From NCBI GenBank assembly GCA_020024265.1, contig JAHHTW010000006.1, forward strand, positions 25,179-89,178: 64,000 nt of DNA. Direction: 5' to 3'. The notes under the pieces are model-generated. The model did no database searches, was not told the origin of the DNA, and saw only the letters and a program-made list of their open reading frames with translations. This document shows, piece after piece, positions 8,763-17,508 of this stretch; position 1 is the first letter of the stretch, and each line of letters begins with the position of its first letter. This stretch comes from Anaerotignum sp. GTDB lineage: Bacteria > Bacillota > Clostridia > Lachnospirales > Anaerotignaceae. The position numbers were made by a program, and so were the translations under genes.

Positions 8763-8820
8763 ATCTCCGCCTCCATTCTCTCTCACATATCATACAGGAA
8801 AACAGATGGTATTGCACGTG

Positions 8821-9333
8821 CTATTTTTTTGGCATTTTCTCTTTGCGATATGCATATTCTGCTTCTACCTCTTTGGTGTGGGGCAAGGACACGACATCCA
8901 TCGGATCTACAATCATTCCATCCTTTTTCAATCCATAATGCAGATGTGGTCCCGTAGACCATCCGCTGTTTCCGGATTTTGCCACATTCTGCCCCTTTTG
9001 TATCTGTTCCCCTTCTGCCACAAGTACCTTCTGCAAATGCGCATACACCACAGAAAAACCATCCGTTGTTTGATATTCCAATATCAGACCAAAACTCTCC
9101 GATTGACGCACACTTGTCACAACACCGCTTTTGACCGCCACCACCGGTGTACCTTCCGGCAGTGCAATATCCAACCCTTCATGAAATTCCTGTTTTTTCA
9201 GAATGGGGCTTTTACGCACACCACAGGAAGATGTAATGATTCCCTCTGCCGGATTACAGAATTTCTCTGTTTTGGAAATCCAGCCTACCTCTTGTACCAA
9301 CCTAGGGTGCAGATACATGCTCCTTTGCAGCAT
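8821..9333 (-). CDS. M23 (LytM) metallopeptidase domain, C-terminal half of a frameshifted gene
   Basis: Carries a full lysostaphin-type M23 domain: FHEGLDIALPEGTPVVAVKSG gives the first zinc ligands (H-x3-D), and GPHLHYGL gives the HxH motif. Such proteins cut peptide cross-links or, as in SpoIIQ, act in sporulation. In this frame the domain lacks a membrane anchor. The only in-frame ATGs (9333 and 9318) lie directly against AGGAGG or AAGGAG with almost no spacing, so independent starts look poor. The upstream membrane gene at 9302-9664 is in the frame that would supply the anchor, and a +1 shift at CCC-TAG (9300-9305) joins them. See the finding on this gene. Confidence 0.8.
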   Translation of the reverse strand: MLQRSMYLHPRLVQEVGWISKTEKFCNPAEGIITSSCGVRKSPILKKQEFHEGLDIALPEGTPVVAVKSGVVTSVRQSESFGLILEYQTTDGFSVVYAHLQKVLVAEGEQIQKGQNVAKSGNSGWSTGPHLHYGLKKDGMIVDPMDVVSLPHTKEVEAEYAYRKEKMPKK

Positions 9334-9664
9334 CCTCCTGCCAATATGGCAATGCAATTTGATTCTGTTCGCAAAATACAGTAACCTTTGTTTTGATTTG
9401 CTCCATCATCTCTGCCGGAAGCTCTTGTGCAATCACTTCTTTGATTTTTTTCGTTACATGCTCCGAGGTTTCTGTGTGAAAAAAAGACAGCAATAGGATG
9501 CCACCACATACGATCATCATCACGTATACCTGAAACCAAAACATTCCCTTCCTTCCCTCTGCCTTGTTTGCACGTTCCTCTTTTGTGCGACATGTAGTAC
9601 GTTTTTTTCCATATACCTGTTCACGCAATTCTTCTCGCCTGCGCATCCGTTGCTGATCTGTCAT
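9302..9664 (-). CDS. Membrane-anchored N-terminal half of an M23 peptidase (frameshifted)
   Basis: A 120-residue product: a basic N-terminus (MTDQQRMRRREELREQVYGKK), one membrane helix near residues 40-60 (FWFQVYVMMIVCGGILLLSFF), then an amphipathic extracellular linker ending NQIALPYWQEDAAKEHVSAP before TAG. The ATG at 9664 follows AGGAGG by nine bases. The layout anchor plus linker plus M23 domain is usual for SpoIIQ-like M23 proteins of Clostridia, and the M23 domain continues immediately in the +1 frame. I infer one ancestral gene of about 280 codons. A sequencing error, a real mutation or programmed frameshifting would all look like this. Confidence 0.7.
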   Translation of the reverse strand: MTDQQRMRRREELREQVYGKKRTTCRTKEERANKAEGRKGMFWFQVYVMMIVCGGILLLSFFHTETSEHVTKKIKEVIAQELPAEMMEQIKTKVTVFCEQNQIALPYWQEDAAKEHVSAP

Positions 9665-9726
9665 TGTCCCTCGCCTCCTGTATTCCAATATATGGACACA
9701 ATGGCGTGGATATGCCTTAACACAGC

Positions 9727-9761
9727 AAAAACGGCTTCCCCACCTAACCGAAAAGCCGTTT
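9727..9761 (-). terminator. Rho-independent terminator after the histidine kinase
   Basis: Nine-base arms AAACGGCTT and AAGCCGTTT; on the minus strand the stem runs directly into TTTTTG. It lies ten bases beyond the kinase stop and separates that operon from the M23 gene. Confidence 0.8.
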
Positions 9762-9770
9762 GAACCATAC

Positions 9771-11285
9771 TTATTTTTTTGTTTCTTCTTGCTTTACATA
9801 AAGCGGGAAACGGTCGATAAATGTGGTACCCTCTCCTCGCTTGCTTTCTACCAATATCACAGCATCGTGGCTGTCTGCAATCCATTTTGCAATGGATAAT
9901 CCAAGCCCAGTTCCTGTAATTTCTTTGTTTCGTGACTTATCTTCACGATAAAAACGATTGAAGATTTTCCCTTGTTCCTCTTTTGCAATACCAATGCCAT
10001 CATCTGATACACAGGCATAGGCATATTTCTGATCCTTCCATACACGGATGACAATTTTCCCTCCATCCAATGTGTATTTTAAGGCATTTTCTCCATGAAT
10101 CCACAAAAGCTGTTTGAGCAAATCATTGTCGCCAAAGACTTCTACCGTTTCCTCACCCTCATAACGCACCTGTCTGTTTTCCGCAATCAGAGAAAGGTCT
10201 TTGACAATATCCTGTGCAACATCATTCAAGCATATCTTTTGTTTTTTTGCATGAATACGGTTTTGATCGCTCTTTGCCAAAAACAACAGATTGTGGATCA
10301 ATTCTTTCATATGGTCTGTTTCACTTAAAATGGAATCTATGGACTCCTGTAATACCTCCGGATCACTCTTGCCCCAGCGATTGATCAAACTTGCATAGCC
10401 CTGTATGACAGAAATCGGTGTACGCAGCTCATGCGACGCATCTGATACAAATTGATTCTGCCTCTGAAATGCATCTTCCAAACGATCAATCATAGAATTG
10501 AATGTCAAAGAAAGCTCTTTCATTTCATCGTCTGGCCCTTCAATGGTAATGCGCTTGGACAAATCTTCAATGCTGATTTGTTCTGCCGTTCTGCGGATAC
10601 GTTCCACAGGCTTTAATATTTTGTGGCTGATGTAACGCCCTGCAATACATGCACAAAAAACCCCTAATAAATTGGCAATCATCATTTTGGTCAAAAATGC
10701 ATGCATCAAATATTGATTGCCATTGAGCTGCTTAAAAGCATGAATCAAATATGTATCCGATCCCATTTGGAATTTTTCTGATATCAAAAGCACTCTCTGA
10801 TTTTTTGCGCTTTCCAATAAAAATTCTCTTGTATTGCTACCAAGCTCTTTGATCCAATGCACACGGTAGTATTCCTCTTTGGCAGTCATATCCTTTTTCG
10901 CCGTTTGATTGCACTGCTCCGACGATGGAATATCTTTTAGAAATTCCGGAACCTCCCCCACATAGCTTGTACAATTATCTTGTTTGGATATACTGTAGAC
11001 ACTGACTTCCACATATTTATGATCCAAAAGATGCTGCAATGTTTCATTTGTCAGCGGTTTTCCTGTTTCCAAAAATCCCTCAATGTTATCAATGGTTTTT
11101 TCCAATTGTTTGTGGATATTGTTTTGTTCCAATATTGTTAAATTCAGAAAAAAGAACAAACTCAAAACCAAAAGCGAAAATGAAAAAATACCACCATAAA
11201 CCAATGTAATGCGTTGTGTGATTGCAAGATTTCCAAAATGATTGCCAAACCTTTTGTACAATGTTTGTTTATTCGTCTTTGACAT
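9771..11285 (-). CDS. Sensor histidine kinase (HAMP, HisKA, HATPase)
   Basis: Two-helix membrane kinase: first membrane segment near residues 30-50, an extracytoplasmic sensor loop of about 150 residues with two cysteines, a second segment near 201-220, then HAMP (KPVERIRRTAEQIS). The phosphorylated histidine is H285 in SDASHELRTP. The ATP-binding part has the N-box NALKYT, DDGIGIAKE and GTGLGLSIA. Start ATG at 11285 is placed nine bases after GAGGTG and overlaps the response regulator stop by 17 bases. The kinase is of the YycG/VanS-like class; its signal is unknown. Divergent from the lipoprotein genes at 12171-13868, which are possible targets. Confidence 0.92.
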   Translation of the reverse strand: MSKTNKQTLYKRFGNHFGNLAITQRITLVYGGIFSFSLLVLSLFFFLNLTILEQNNIHKQLEKTIDNIEGFLETGKPLTNETLQHLLDHKYVEVSVYSISKQDNCTSYVGEVPEFLKDIPSSEQCNQTAKKDMTAKEEYYRVHWIKELGSNTREFLLESAKNQRVLLISEKFQMGSDTYLIHAFKQLNGNQYLMHAFLTKMMIANLLGVFCACIAGRYISHKILKPVERIRRTAEQISIEDLSKRITIEGPDDEMKELSLTFNSMIDRLEDAFQRQNQFVSDASHELRTPISVIQGYASLINRWGKSDPEVLQESIDSILSETDHMKELIHNLLFLAKSDQNRIHAKKQKICLNDVAQDIVKDLSLIAENRQVRYEGEETVEVFGDNDLLKQLLWIHGENALKYTLDGGKIVIRVWKDQKYAYACVSDDGIGIAKEEQGKIFNRFYREDKSRNKEITGTGLGLSIAKWIADSHDAVILVESKRGEGTTFIDRFPLYVKQEETKK

Positions 11286-11952
11286 AATATCCAACACCTC
11301 GAATGGTATGAATGTATTTCCGATGGAATGCCTCATCAATCTTAGAACGCAAATAGCGGATATATACATCTACCACATTGGTTTCTCCTATATAGCTGTA
11401 GCCCCAAACCTCGTTGAGAATCTGTTCACGGGAGTGTACGATATTTTTGTTCTGCACAAGATACAACAAAAGCTCATATTCTTTTTTCGTCAAATCCACC
11501 ACAGTCCCGTCTACTGTTACCATACGCTTATCTGTATCAATCTGCAAACCATTTGTTTCCAAAAGAACTTTCTTTTGCACATTTGGATGTGCATGCTTAA
11601 AGGCAACACGCATTCTTGCCAGCAGTTCTTCAATGGCAAAAGGCTTTGTCAGATAATCGTCTGCGCCGCTATCCAGCCCCGCTACCTTATCCATGGTTTC
11701 ATCCTTTGCCGTCAGCATAATAATCAAAATATTAGAGGTTTTCCGAACTCTGCGACAAATCTCAATCCCCGTCAGCCCCGGAAGCATCAAATCCAAAAGC
11801 ACCATATCAAAATCGCCATCTATAATTTTTTGTAATCCTTCACGCCCATCATGGCATACGGTCACATCATAGCCTTCGTATCGCAGCTCCAATTCTACAA
11901 AACGTGCCAGCTTGACTTCATCCTCAATCAATATTACTTTTTTTCTTTCCAT
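11269..11952 (-). CDS. OmpR/PhoB-family response regulator
   Basis: Receiver domain with the acidic pair in LIEDE, phospho-acceptor D54 in MVLLDLMLPG, the conserved T in MLTAKDE and K in LTKPF. A winged-helix DNA-binding domain follows, ending in HTIRGVGYYVKDE. Start ATG at 11952 (MERKKVILIEDE) has AAGGTG five bases upstream; an upstream extension is unlikely. It is the first gene of the pair with the kinase at 9771. The 218-base gap to the divergent lipoprotein gene is rich in A and T and contains TATTAAAATATTATTAAAA-like direct repeats (12039-12060), a possible binding site for this regulator. Confidence 0.93.
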   Translation of the reverse strand: MERKKVILIEDEVKLARFVELELRYEGYDVTVCHDGREGLQKIIDGDFDMVLLDLMLPGLTGIEICRRVRKTSNILIIMLTAKDETMDKVAGLDSGADDYLTKPFAIEELLARMRVAFKHAHPNVQKKVLLETNGLQIDTDKRMVTVDGTVVDLTKKEYELLLYLVQNKNIVHSREQILNEVWGYSYIGETNVVDVYIRYLRSKIDEAFHRKYIHTIRGVGYYVKDE

Positions 11953-12097
11953 ATGATCACCTTCTATTGTTCTATGCCCGCACAGTTCCATGATACTTTT
12001 TTATTATAAACCAAATTTCAAAAATAGTCTGTGCGTAGCGTATTAAAATATTATTAAAATGTATTCATAAAAAATACATACTTTCTTGTCAAAATTC

Positions 12098-12106
12098 TGT
12101 TATAAT
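12098..12106 (+). promoter_or_regulatory. Extended -10 promoter for the lipoprotein pair
   Basis: TGTTATAAT, an extended -10 element with a perfect hexamer, lies 65 bases before the lipoprotein start. No good -35 sits at 17 bases; a TTGTCA is only nine bases away. An activator such as the neighbouring response regulator could compensate; this is inference. Confidence 0.5.
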
Positions 12107-12170
12107 AGGGATATAAAAACGAAATATCGTTTGCGAAAACAAATATCAACCCTTAGGAGGAACTTATTTT

Positions 12171-13253
12171 ATGAAACGTGTACTATCTCTTTTTCTGACG
12201 CTGTTGTTGACAGCATCTATGCTTGCAGCATGCGGCAAACAGACTGATGAAACTCCGCAACAGGCTCCAACAGAAGTGCGTCTGGATACCTGTGGTCTTG
12301 CCTACAAGGTACCCACAAGCTGGACAACCATGGATGGCTTCAGCGTGATTCCCACTTCATACGCAAAGCCCGAAGGCAGTCTGTATGCAGTGGTACGCTA
12401 TGACTTTGCACCGGACGACAATCTGGAAGCGATTGCAGCGGCAGGTGATGACGCAGACAAAACTGCACCGCTGATGCCGCCTCTTGCAGAGCTTTTGGTC
12501 ATACGTGAGGGCAAAGAATCGGATACATTGGTACAGGATGAATTTGCAAAATTTGCGTCCAAAGAAGAACTTCCTGCTCAGACAGGCTTCCAGTATTATT
12601 ATCTGACCGACGCCGTTGTCGGCACTGGTGCGCTTTCTTCCAAATCCAAAGCAATTTACGAAAAGCTCTTAGCGGATTTACCCGCTTTTTCTGAAAGCAT
12701 CGAAACATTTGTACCAGATGAGGCTGCACTTGCACAGAAAGCACAGAAGCAAAATTCCATGCTTTCTTTCCACTCTACCGATTTGTATAACAAAGAAATT
12801 ACCAGCGCCGTATTTGCAGACTATGATTTGACTGTTGTAAACTTCTATGCATCCTATAGCTATCCGGATATCAATGAGCTTGCAGAGCTGGAAAAATTAT
12901 ATCAGACACTGAAAAAGGAACATCCCAATGTAAACTTCCTTCAGGTTGTCATTGATACTCCGGCAGATGCAGCAGAAGAAAAAATGAAGGCGGCATATCA
13001 AGAACATCAAATCACATTTACCGGTGTAAAGCCCGATGTTACCATGGCAAACTGGATTTTAGGCAATTTACAGGGGCTGCCTACCACAATTTTTGTTGAC
13101 AAGGATGGCAAAATATTGGATACCAAAATAGAAGGCAAACAGACTGCCGATACCTATCTTGCCACCACCATGCAGGTATTGCAGGGAATCTCGGGGCAAG
13201 CAAAAGACACAGAGGAACAGCAGGCAGCGGATACAAAAGAAATCGCTGAATAA
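12171..13253 (+). CDS. Lipoprotein with a cysteine-less TlpA/thioredoxin-like domain
   Basis: A 360-residue exported lipoprotein. The signal peptide ends in the lipobox LAAC with C21. Residues about 35-185 form a domain I do not recognise. Residues about 200-340 look like a TlpA/ResA thioredoxin fold: TVVNFYASYSYPDINELAELEKL stands where active members have NFWATWCGPC, and LPTTIFVDKDG (303-313) keeps the cis-proline loop. The catalytic CxxC is replaced by YSYPD (229-233), so a thiol redox role is not expected; binding or scaffolding is more likely. The C-terminal tail is Gln/Glu/Ala-rich. Good AGGAGG ribosome binding site. Likely co-transcribed with the lipoprotein at 13332. Confidence 0.8.
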   Translation: MKRVLSLFLTLLLTASMLAACGKQTDETPQQAPTEVRLDTCGLAYKVPTSWTTMDGFSVIPTSYAKPEGSLYAVVRYDFAPDDNLEAIAAAGDDADKTAPLMPPLAELLVIREGKESDTLVQDEFAKFASKEELPAQTGFQYYYLTDAVVGTGALSSKSKAIYEKLLADLPAFSESIETFVPDEAALAQKAQKQNSMLSFHSTDLYNKEITSAVFADYDLTVVNFYASYSYPDINELAELEKLYQTLKKEHPNVNFLQVVIDTPADAAEEKMKAAYQEHQITFTGVKPDVTMANWILGNLQGLPTTIFVDKDGKILDTKIEGKQTADTYLATTMQVLQGISGQAKDTEEQQAADTKEIAE

Positions 13254-13331
13254 CGCATATGTTTTCTGCACAGCAAAATGAGTGGTTGTTTTCTCCGTCA
13301 TGCAATCTCATCATAGAAAGGAGCATGTATT

Positions 13332-13868
13332 ATGAAAAAGAAATGGTTTGGCTTATGCATGATGCTACTGGCAGGGCTTATGGTCGGCTGTACCACCAAT
13401 CAGGATGCACCTCCAGCAGAGGATACGCTTGGTAATGTCACAGACGATACGCAAATAGAAGTTTCTGATATCAGCAGTGCTACACAAATCCCTACAAAGC
13501 TATACTATATTGTATCAGCAAATACACAATCCCATACATTGACTCTGGATGAGATTGCATGGATTACACCGGAAGAAACCGACAGATTGCAGGAGCTGAA
13601 TCTGGATGCAGATACTGATTTTCCCAATGGATTTTATATATACAACGAAACAGACGAATTGGTGGAAGCTTCTTTTTCGGACATGGCACAATGCGTGTAT
13701 TTGGATTACGAAAACAACTTTGAACCCATAGAAACGGATATTTCTGATTTTTTGCAGCATTATGAAGAACAATTCAAGACAAATGCAGAAATCGCTACCG
13801 CAACACCTTATCATATTGCCATAGAAGATGGAGAAATTTTTTATATCTCCGAACAATATATTCCTTAA
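13332..13868 (+). CDS. Small lipoprotein of unknown function
   Basis: A 178-residue protein with signal peptide and lipobox LMVGC (C20), followed by an acidic low-complexity linker (EDTLGNVTDDTQIEVSD). The mature part is acidic and contains TLTLDEIAWITPEETDRLQELN and a C-terminal YHIAIEDGEIFYISEQY strand pair. I do not recognise the family. AAGGAG lies upstream of ATG. It follows the thioredoxin-like lipoprotein with a 78-base gap and no terminator between, so a two-gene operon is likely. Confidence 0.7.
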   Translation: MKKKWFGLCMMLLAGLMVGCTTNQDAPPAEDTLGNVTDDTQIEVSDISSATQIPTKLYYIVSANTQSHTLTLDEIAWITPEETDRLQELNLDADTDFPNGFYIYNETDELVEASFSDMAQCVYLDYENNFEPIETDISDFLQHYEEQFKTNAEIATATPYHIAIEDGEIFYISEQYIP

Positions 13869-13941
13869 TCTATGTGCTTTGGTATTTCTGTAATGCCATA
13901 TGGCTGCAAACATTGCATCATTTTTCTTTTCAGACCAACAA

Positions 13942-13972
13942 AAAAGGGTGTCTACCATATTGACACCCTTTT
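13942..13972. terminator. Bidirectional rho-independent terminator
   Basis: Eleven-base arms AAAAGGGTGTC and GACACCCTTTT flank a nine-base loop. T-runs follow the stem on both strands. It serves the convergent lipoprotein operon (plus) and the CNNM/CBS gene (minus). Confidence 0.85.
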
Positions 13973-14012
13973 CCTTTTTGATTATTTTCGGACAACCTCC
14001 TTGTATGGATAC

Positions 14013-15293
14013 TTATGCATCTGCCATATCTTCTGCACTCTTTGCCGTTTTATAGACACGCAGCTTTTCGATACGGTTCTTATCCATACTTTCTACCTTT
14101 AAGCGTAGATGTTCGATTTCGATTTCCTCTCCTCCTTTTGGGAAATCTCCCAAAATCAGCAGAATATACCCCGCAATGGTATCCACTTCCTCGCTTTCGA
14201 GTGCACAGCCTACCATTTCGTTAAAATCCTCTAGTCTGGTACTGCCGTCTACCACAAATTCATCTTCTTTGACAATTTCAATATCGTCCGCCTCGTCATC
14301 AAATTCGTCCTCAATTTCTCCTACGATTTCTTCTACCATATCTTCCATGGTAATCAATCCGGCAGTACCGCCATATTCATCCAGTACAATGGAAATCGCA
14401 AGACGATCCGCTCGCATTTGTGCAAACAGCTTTGCAAGCGATTTGCTTTCATAAGTAAAAAACGGTTCACGCATGTATTTTTGTGGTGTAAAGCCTTCAG
14501 CCCCACCCAAAAATACATCCTTAACATATAAAATCCCAACGATATTGTCCAAATCTTCCTCATATACCGGAATACGGGAAAAGCGTTCTTCACGCACCAC
14601 CGCACAAAATTCCTCATACGTTGCTTCTGTGCTGACTGCCATAATATCCGTTCTGGGTGTCATAGCATCCTTTGCCTTAAAATCGCCAAAGTTGAATACA
14701 TTGTCTATCATGGTACGTTCTTCTTTTTCCAAAACGCCTTCTTCATGACTGACATTTAATATGGTTCTCAGTTCTGCTTCGGTAATGGTGGGGCGATTCT
14801 GCTTTGCATCACATCCCACCAATCGTACAAAAGCGCCTGTAACCACATTGAGTACTGCCACAATGGGTGTAAAAAGCCAATCACAAAAAGCAATGATATT
14901 TACCACAACCAATGCAACCTTTTCCGCTTTCTGTGCAGCAATGGTTTTGGGTGTAATTTCACCAAAAATCAATATAATAATGGTAATGATTGCTGTTGCT
15001 GCACCGGCTCCGCTTCCTGCATTGCCATCAAAAAGATCAATTGCCAAAGCCGTTGTCAGTGCAGAAGCGCCATTGTTGACCAAGTTGTTTCCTACCAAGA
15101 TTGTACTAAGCAGTTTACTCGGATTATCCAAAAGCTTTTGTATTTTATCTGCATGCTTTACCTTTTCATCCACCATATTCCGCAAACGAATCCTGCTCAG
15201 TGAAGTCAATGCTGTTTCTGATGCCGAAAAAAAGCCTGATCCTATCACCAGCACCACCAAAATCCCAATCAACAACGAACTGCCAGCATCCAC
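14013..15293 (-). CDS. HlyC/CorC-family membrane protein (CNNM, CBS pair, CorC_HlyC)
   Basis: Membrane protein of the CNNM/CorC group, linked to magnesium or cobalt efflux and once called hemolysin. The N-terminal CNNM domain has membrane helices with GSGFFSASETALTSLSRIRLRNM and ILVGNNLVNNGASAL, and GEITPKTIAAQ near residues 110-120. Two CBS domains follow (MTPRTDIMAV and the LDEYGGTAGLITMEDMVEEIVGEI region), then the C-terminal CorC_HlyC domain (DFNEMVGCAL...IAGYILLILGDFPK). The start is a GTG at 15293 nine bases after AAGGAG; an earlier GTG at 15302 is almost touching the ribosome binding site. Ion specificity is not visible from sequence. Confidence 0.9.
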   Translation of the reverse strand: MDAGSSLLIGILVVLVIGSGFFSASETALTSLSRIRLRNMVDEKVKHADKIQKLLDNPSKLLSTILVGNNLVNNGASALTTALAIDLFDGNAGSGAGAATAIITIIILIFGEITPKTIAAQKAEKVALVVVNIIAFCDWLFTPIVAVLNVVTGAFVRLVGCDAKQNRPTITEAELRTILNVSHEEGVLEKEERTMIDNVFNFGDFKAKDAMTPRTDIMAVSTEATYEEFCAVVREERFSRIPVYEEDLDNIVGILYVKDVFLGGAEGFTPQKYMREPFFTYESKSLAKLFAQMRADRLAISIVLDEYGGTAGLITMEDMVEEIVGEIEDEFDDEADDIEIVKEDEFVVDGSTRLEDFNEMVGCALESEEVDTIAGYILLILGDFPKGGEEIEIEHLRLKVESMDKNRIEKLRVYKTAKSAEDMADA

Positions 15294-15375
15294 AAAAACC
15301 ACACTCCTTTTTCTTTCTCTATATGCAAGCTGTCTATTTCCTACAGAAAATATTCGTACATGCTACCCATTTTAT

Positions 15376-15384
15376 ATTATAACA
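15376..15384 (-). promoter_or_regulatory. Extended -10 promoter for the CNNM/CBS gene
   Basis: TGTTATAAT on the minus strand, 83 bases before the GTG start, the same extended -10 form as at 12098. No strong -35 was found. Confidence 0.5.
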
Positions 15385-15499
15385 GAGATTGTCATATTTC
15401 GCCACAGTTCCTGGCTGTGTGTTTTTTGCAACCTCTGCCAAAAGCCATTATTTGCTCGATAAAGAAATCGACAGACACTGCAAAAGCGGGAATGATGGC

Positions 15500-17428
15500 T
15501 CATTGTTTTTTCTGTTCCTGCTTATTGCGTGCAATTTCTTCTGCCAGCTCGCTCAATTCCATCCAACGCTCCATGCGTTCCTCCAGCTTGGCTTCTGCCT
15601 CTGTTTTCTCCTCGGAAAGTTCCTGTAATCGCATATAATCTGTGGTACAGCCTGCCATTTCTGTATCCAAAGCTGCAATTCTTTTTTCCAACGCAGCAAT
15701 CTCGTCCCCAATGCCATCATATTCTCTTTGATCCTTATATGTCATTTTCAACCGCTTATGGTCTGATGGCTGTTCTGTTTTTTCTGTTGGTGTGTTTTTC
15801 TTTTTTTCTGCTGTATCTTTCTGCGCAGAAACCTGCTTGAGATATACCTTGCGAAAATCGCTGTAGCTGCCCTCATACTGTCGAATGACACCATCTCCCA
15901 AAAATGCAAAGATGCGTCCCATCGTTTTATCCAGAAAATAACGATCATGCGATACTGCCACCACCGCACCGGGGAACTGATCCAAATAATCCTCCAAAAT
16001 CATGAGTGTTTCAATGTCCAGATCGTTTGTAGGCTCGTCCAAAAATAAGATATTCGGAGCTTCCATCAAAACCCTTGCCAAATACAAACGTCGTTTTTCT
16101 CCACCGGAGAGCATCGAAATGGGTCCTCGCTGCATGGATACCGGAAAGAGAAATTTCTCCAAAAGTTGTGACGCAGAAAGTTTTCCATCTACTGTTGGCA
16201 CATATTCTGCAACATCCCGAATATAATCCAGTACACGTTGGCTTTCGTCCCATGCCTCATTCTCTTGTGCAAAAACACCGATTTTTACGGTTTCGCCCAT
16301 CGTCACACTACCGCTGTCCGGCTCCAGTTGTCCGGACATCATTTTCAAAAGTGTTGTTTTTCCACATCCATTGTTTCCGGTAATCCCCACACGATCATGC
16401 CGTAATATGATATAACTAAAATCATGGATATAGGTCTTTCCTGCATATGATTTGCTTACATGCTCCAGTACAATGGTTTTCTTTCCCAAACGGCTCTGCA
16501 CAGAGGATAGCGCAACACTCTGCTTCTCCTCCGGCGCACGCATTGCAGATATTTCTTCAAAACGCTGTAATCTTGCCTTTTGTTTTGTGGAACGAGCCTG
16601 CGCACCTCGGCGTACCCATTCCAATTCATTACGCAGAAAATTTTGGCGCTTGCGCTCTGCCGAAACCAGCATTTCTTCCCGCTCTGCTTTCATTTCCAAA
16701 TATTTTGTAAAATTCGCCTGATACGAATAAATTTTCCCATGCTCCAATTCCAGCATGCGGTTGGCTACACGATCCAAAAAATAACGGTCGTGTGTGACCA
16801 TCAGCAGTGATTTATTATATTTTTCCAGATATTTTTCCAACCATTCCACCGTATCATGATCAATATGATTGGTTGGCTCATCCAAAATCAACAAATCCAC
16901 AGGTGCAATCAATGCTGCTGCCATAGCCACACGCTTTCTTTGTCCTCCTGACAGCGTTTCCACCTTCTGTGTAAAGTCTGCAATGCCCAAACGTGTCAAT
17001 ATGGTTTTTGCTTCGCTCTCCAAAGACCAAGCTTCTGCCTTTTCCATTTTCTCTGTCAAAATTGCCGCTTGTTTGAGCAATCCCTCGTCCGTAGGATGCA
17101 CATCCAGCGCCTTCATCACACTTTCATAATCCCGTACCAATGTCATGATTGGATTATCTGTGTAAAATACCTGTTCCAATACGGTCGTACCTTCTTGGAA
17201 AACAGGATCTTGTGGCAAATATCCGATACGCATACCATTCATGGTAACCATTTCACCACTGTCTGCCTGCCCTACCCCTGCAACGATCTTCAACAATGTG
17301 GATTTTCCTGTGCCATTGACACCTACAACACCGATTTTATCCCCCTCATGTATACTAAAAGAAATATCATCAAAAATCACTCTGGTTCCATAGCTTTTTC
17401 TTATATTTTCCGCTGTCAATAATACCAT
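15500..17428 (-). CDS. ABC-F family ATPase (Uup/YfmR-like)
   Basis: Cytosolic ABC-F protein without membrane helices; the family acts on stalled or special-state ribosomes. First ATPase domain: Walker A GVNGTGKST, signature LSGGQRKRVAMAAAL, Walker B LLILDEPTNHID. A basic linker (the PtIM region) with RRGAQARSTKQKARLQRFEE follows. Second domain: GNNGCGKTT, LSGGEKRRLYLARVL, ILFLDEPTNDLD. The C-terminal coiled coil (about residues 560-630, KDQREYDGIGDEIAALEKRIAALD) is the Uup/YfmR-type tail. The ATG at 17428 (MVLLTAENIRK) has AAGGAAAAGG upstream. Roughly 642 residues. No resistance role can be claimed. Downstream of lgt behind a terminator-like hairpin. Confidence 0.92.
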   Translation of the reverse strand: MVLLTAENIRKSYGTRVIFDDISFSIHEGDKIGVVGVNGTGKSTLLKIVAGVGQADSGEMVTMNGMRIGYLPQDPVFQEGTTVLEQVFYTDNPIMTLVRDYESVMKALDVHPTDEGLLKQAAILTEKMEKAEAWSLESEAKTILTRLGIADFTQKVETLSGGQRKRVAMAAALIAPVDLLILDEPTNHIDHDTVEWLEKYLEKYNKSLLMVTHDRYFLDRVANRMLELEHGKIYSYQANFTKYLEMKAEREEMLVSAERKRQNFLRNELEWVRRGAQARSTKQKARLQRFEEISAMRAPEEKQSVALSSVQSRLGKKTIVLEHVSKSYAGKTYIHDFSYIILRHDRVGITGNNGCGKTTLLKMMSGQLEPDSGSVTMGETVKIGVFAQENEAWDESQRVLDYIRDVAEYVPTVDGKLSASQLLEKFLFPVSMQRGPISMLSGGEKRRLYLARVLMEAPNILFLDEPTNDLDIETLMILEDYLDQFPGAVVAVSHDRYFLDKTMGRIFAFLGDGVIRQYEGSYSDFRKVYLKQVSAQKDTAEKKKNTPTEKTEQPSDHKRLKMTYKDQREYDGIGDEIAALEKRIAALDTEMAGCTTDYMRLQELSEEKTEAEAKLEERMERWMELSELAEEIARNKQEQKKQ

Positions 17429-17456
17429 ACTTTTGCCTTTTCCTTTCTGATGTATC

Positions 17457-17494
17457 AAAAGCAGACAAGTCACAGAAAGGACTTGTCTGCTTTT
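17457..17494 (-). terminator. Terminator or attenuator between lgt and the ABC-F gene
   Basis: Perfect 15-base arms AAAAGCAGACAAGTC and complement with an eight-base loop. On the minus strand the stem runs into TTTTG. It separates lgt from the ABC-F gene, whose start is only 29 bases further. Confidence 0.7.
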
Positions 17495-17508
17495 TCGCCG
17501 TATGCCTC

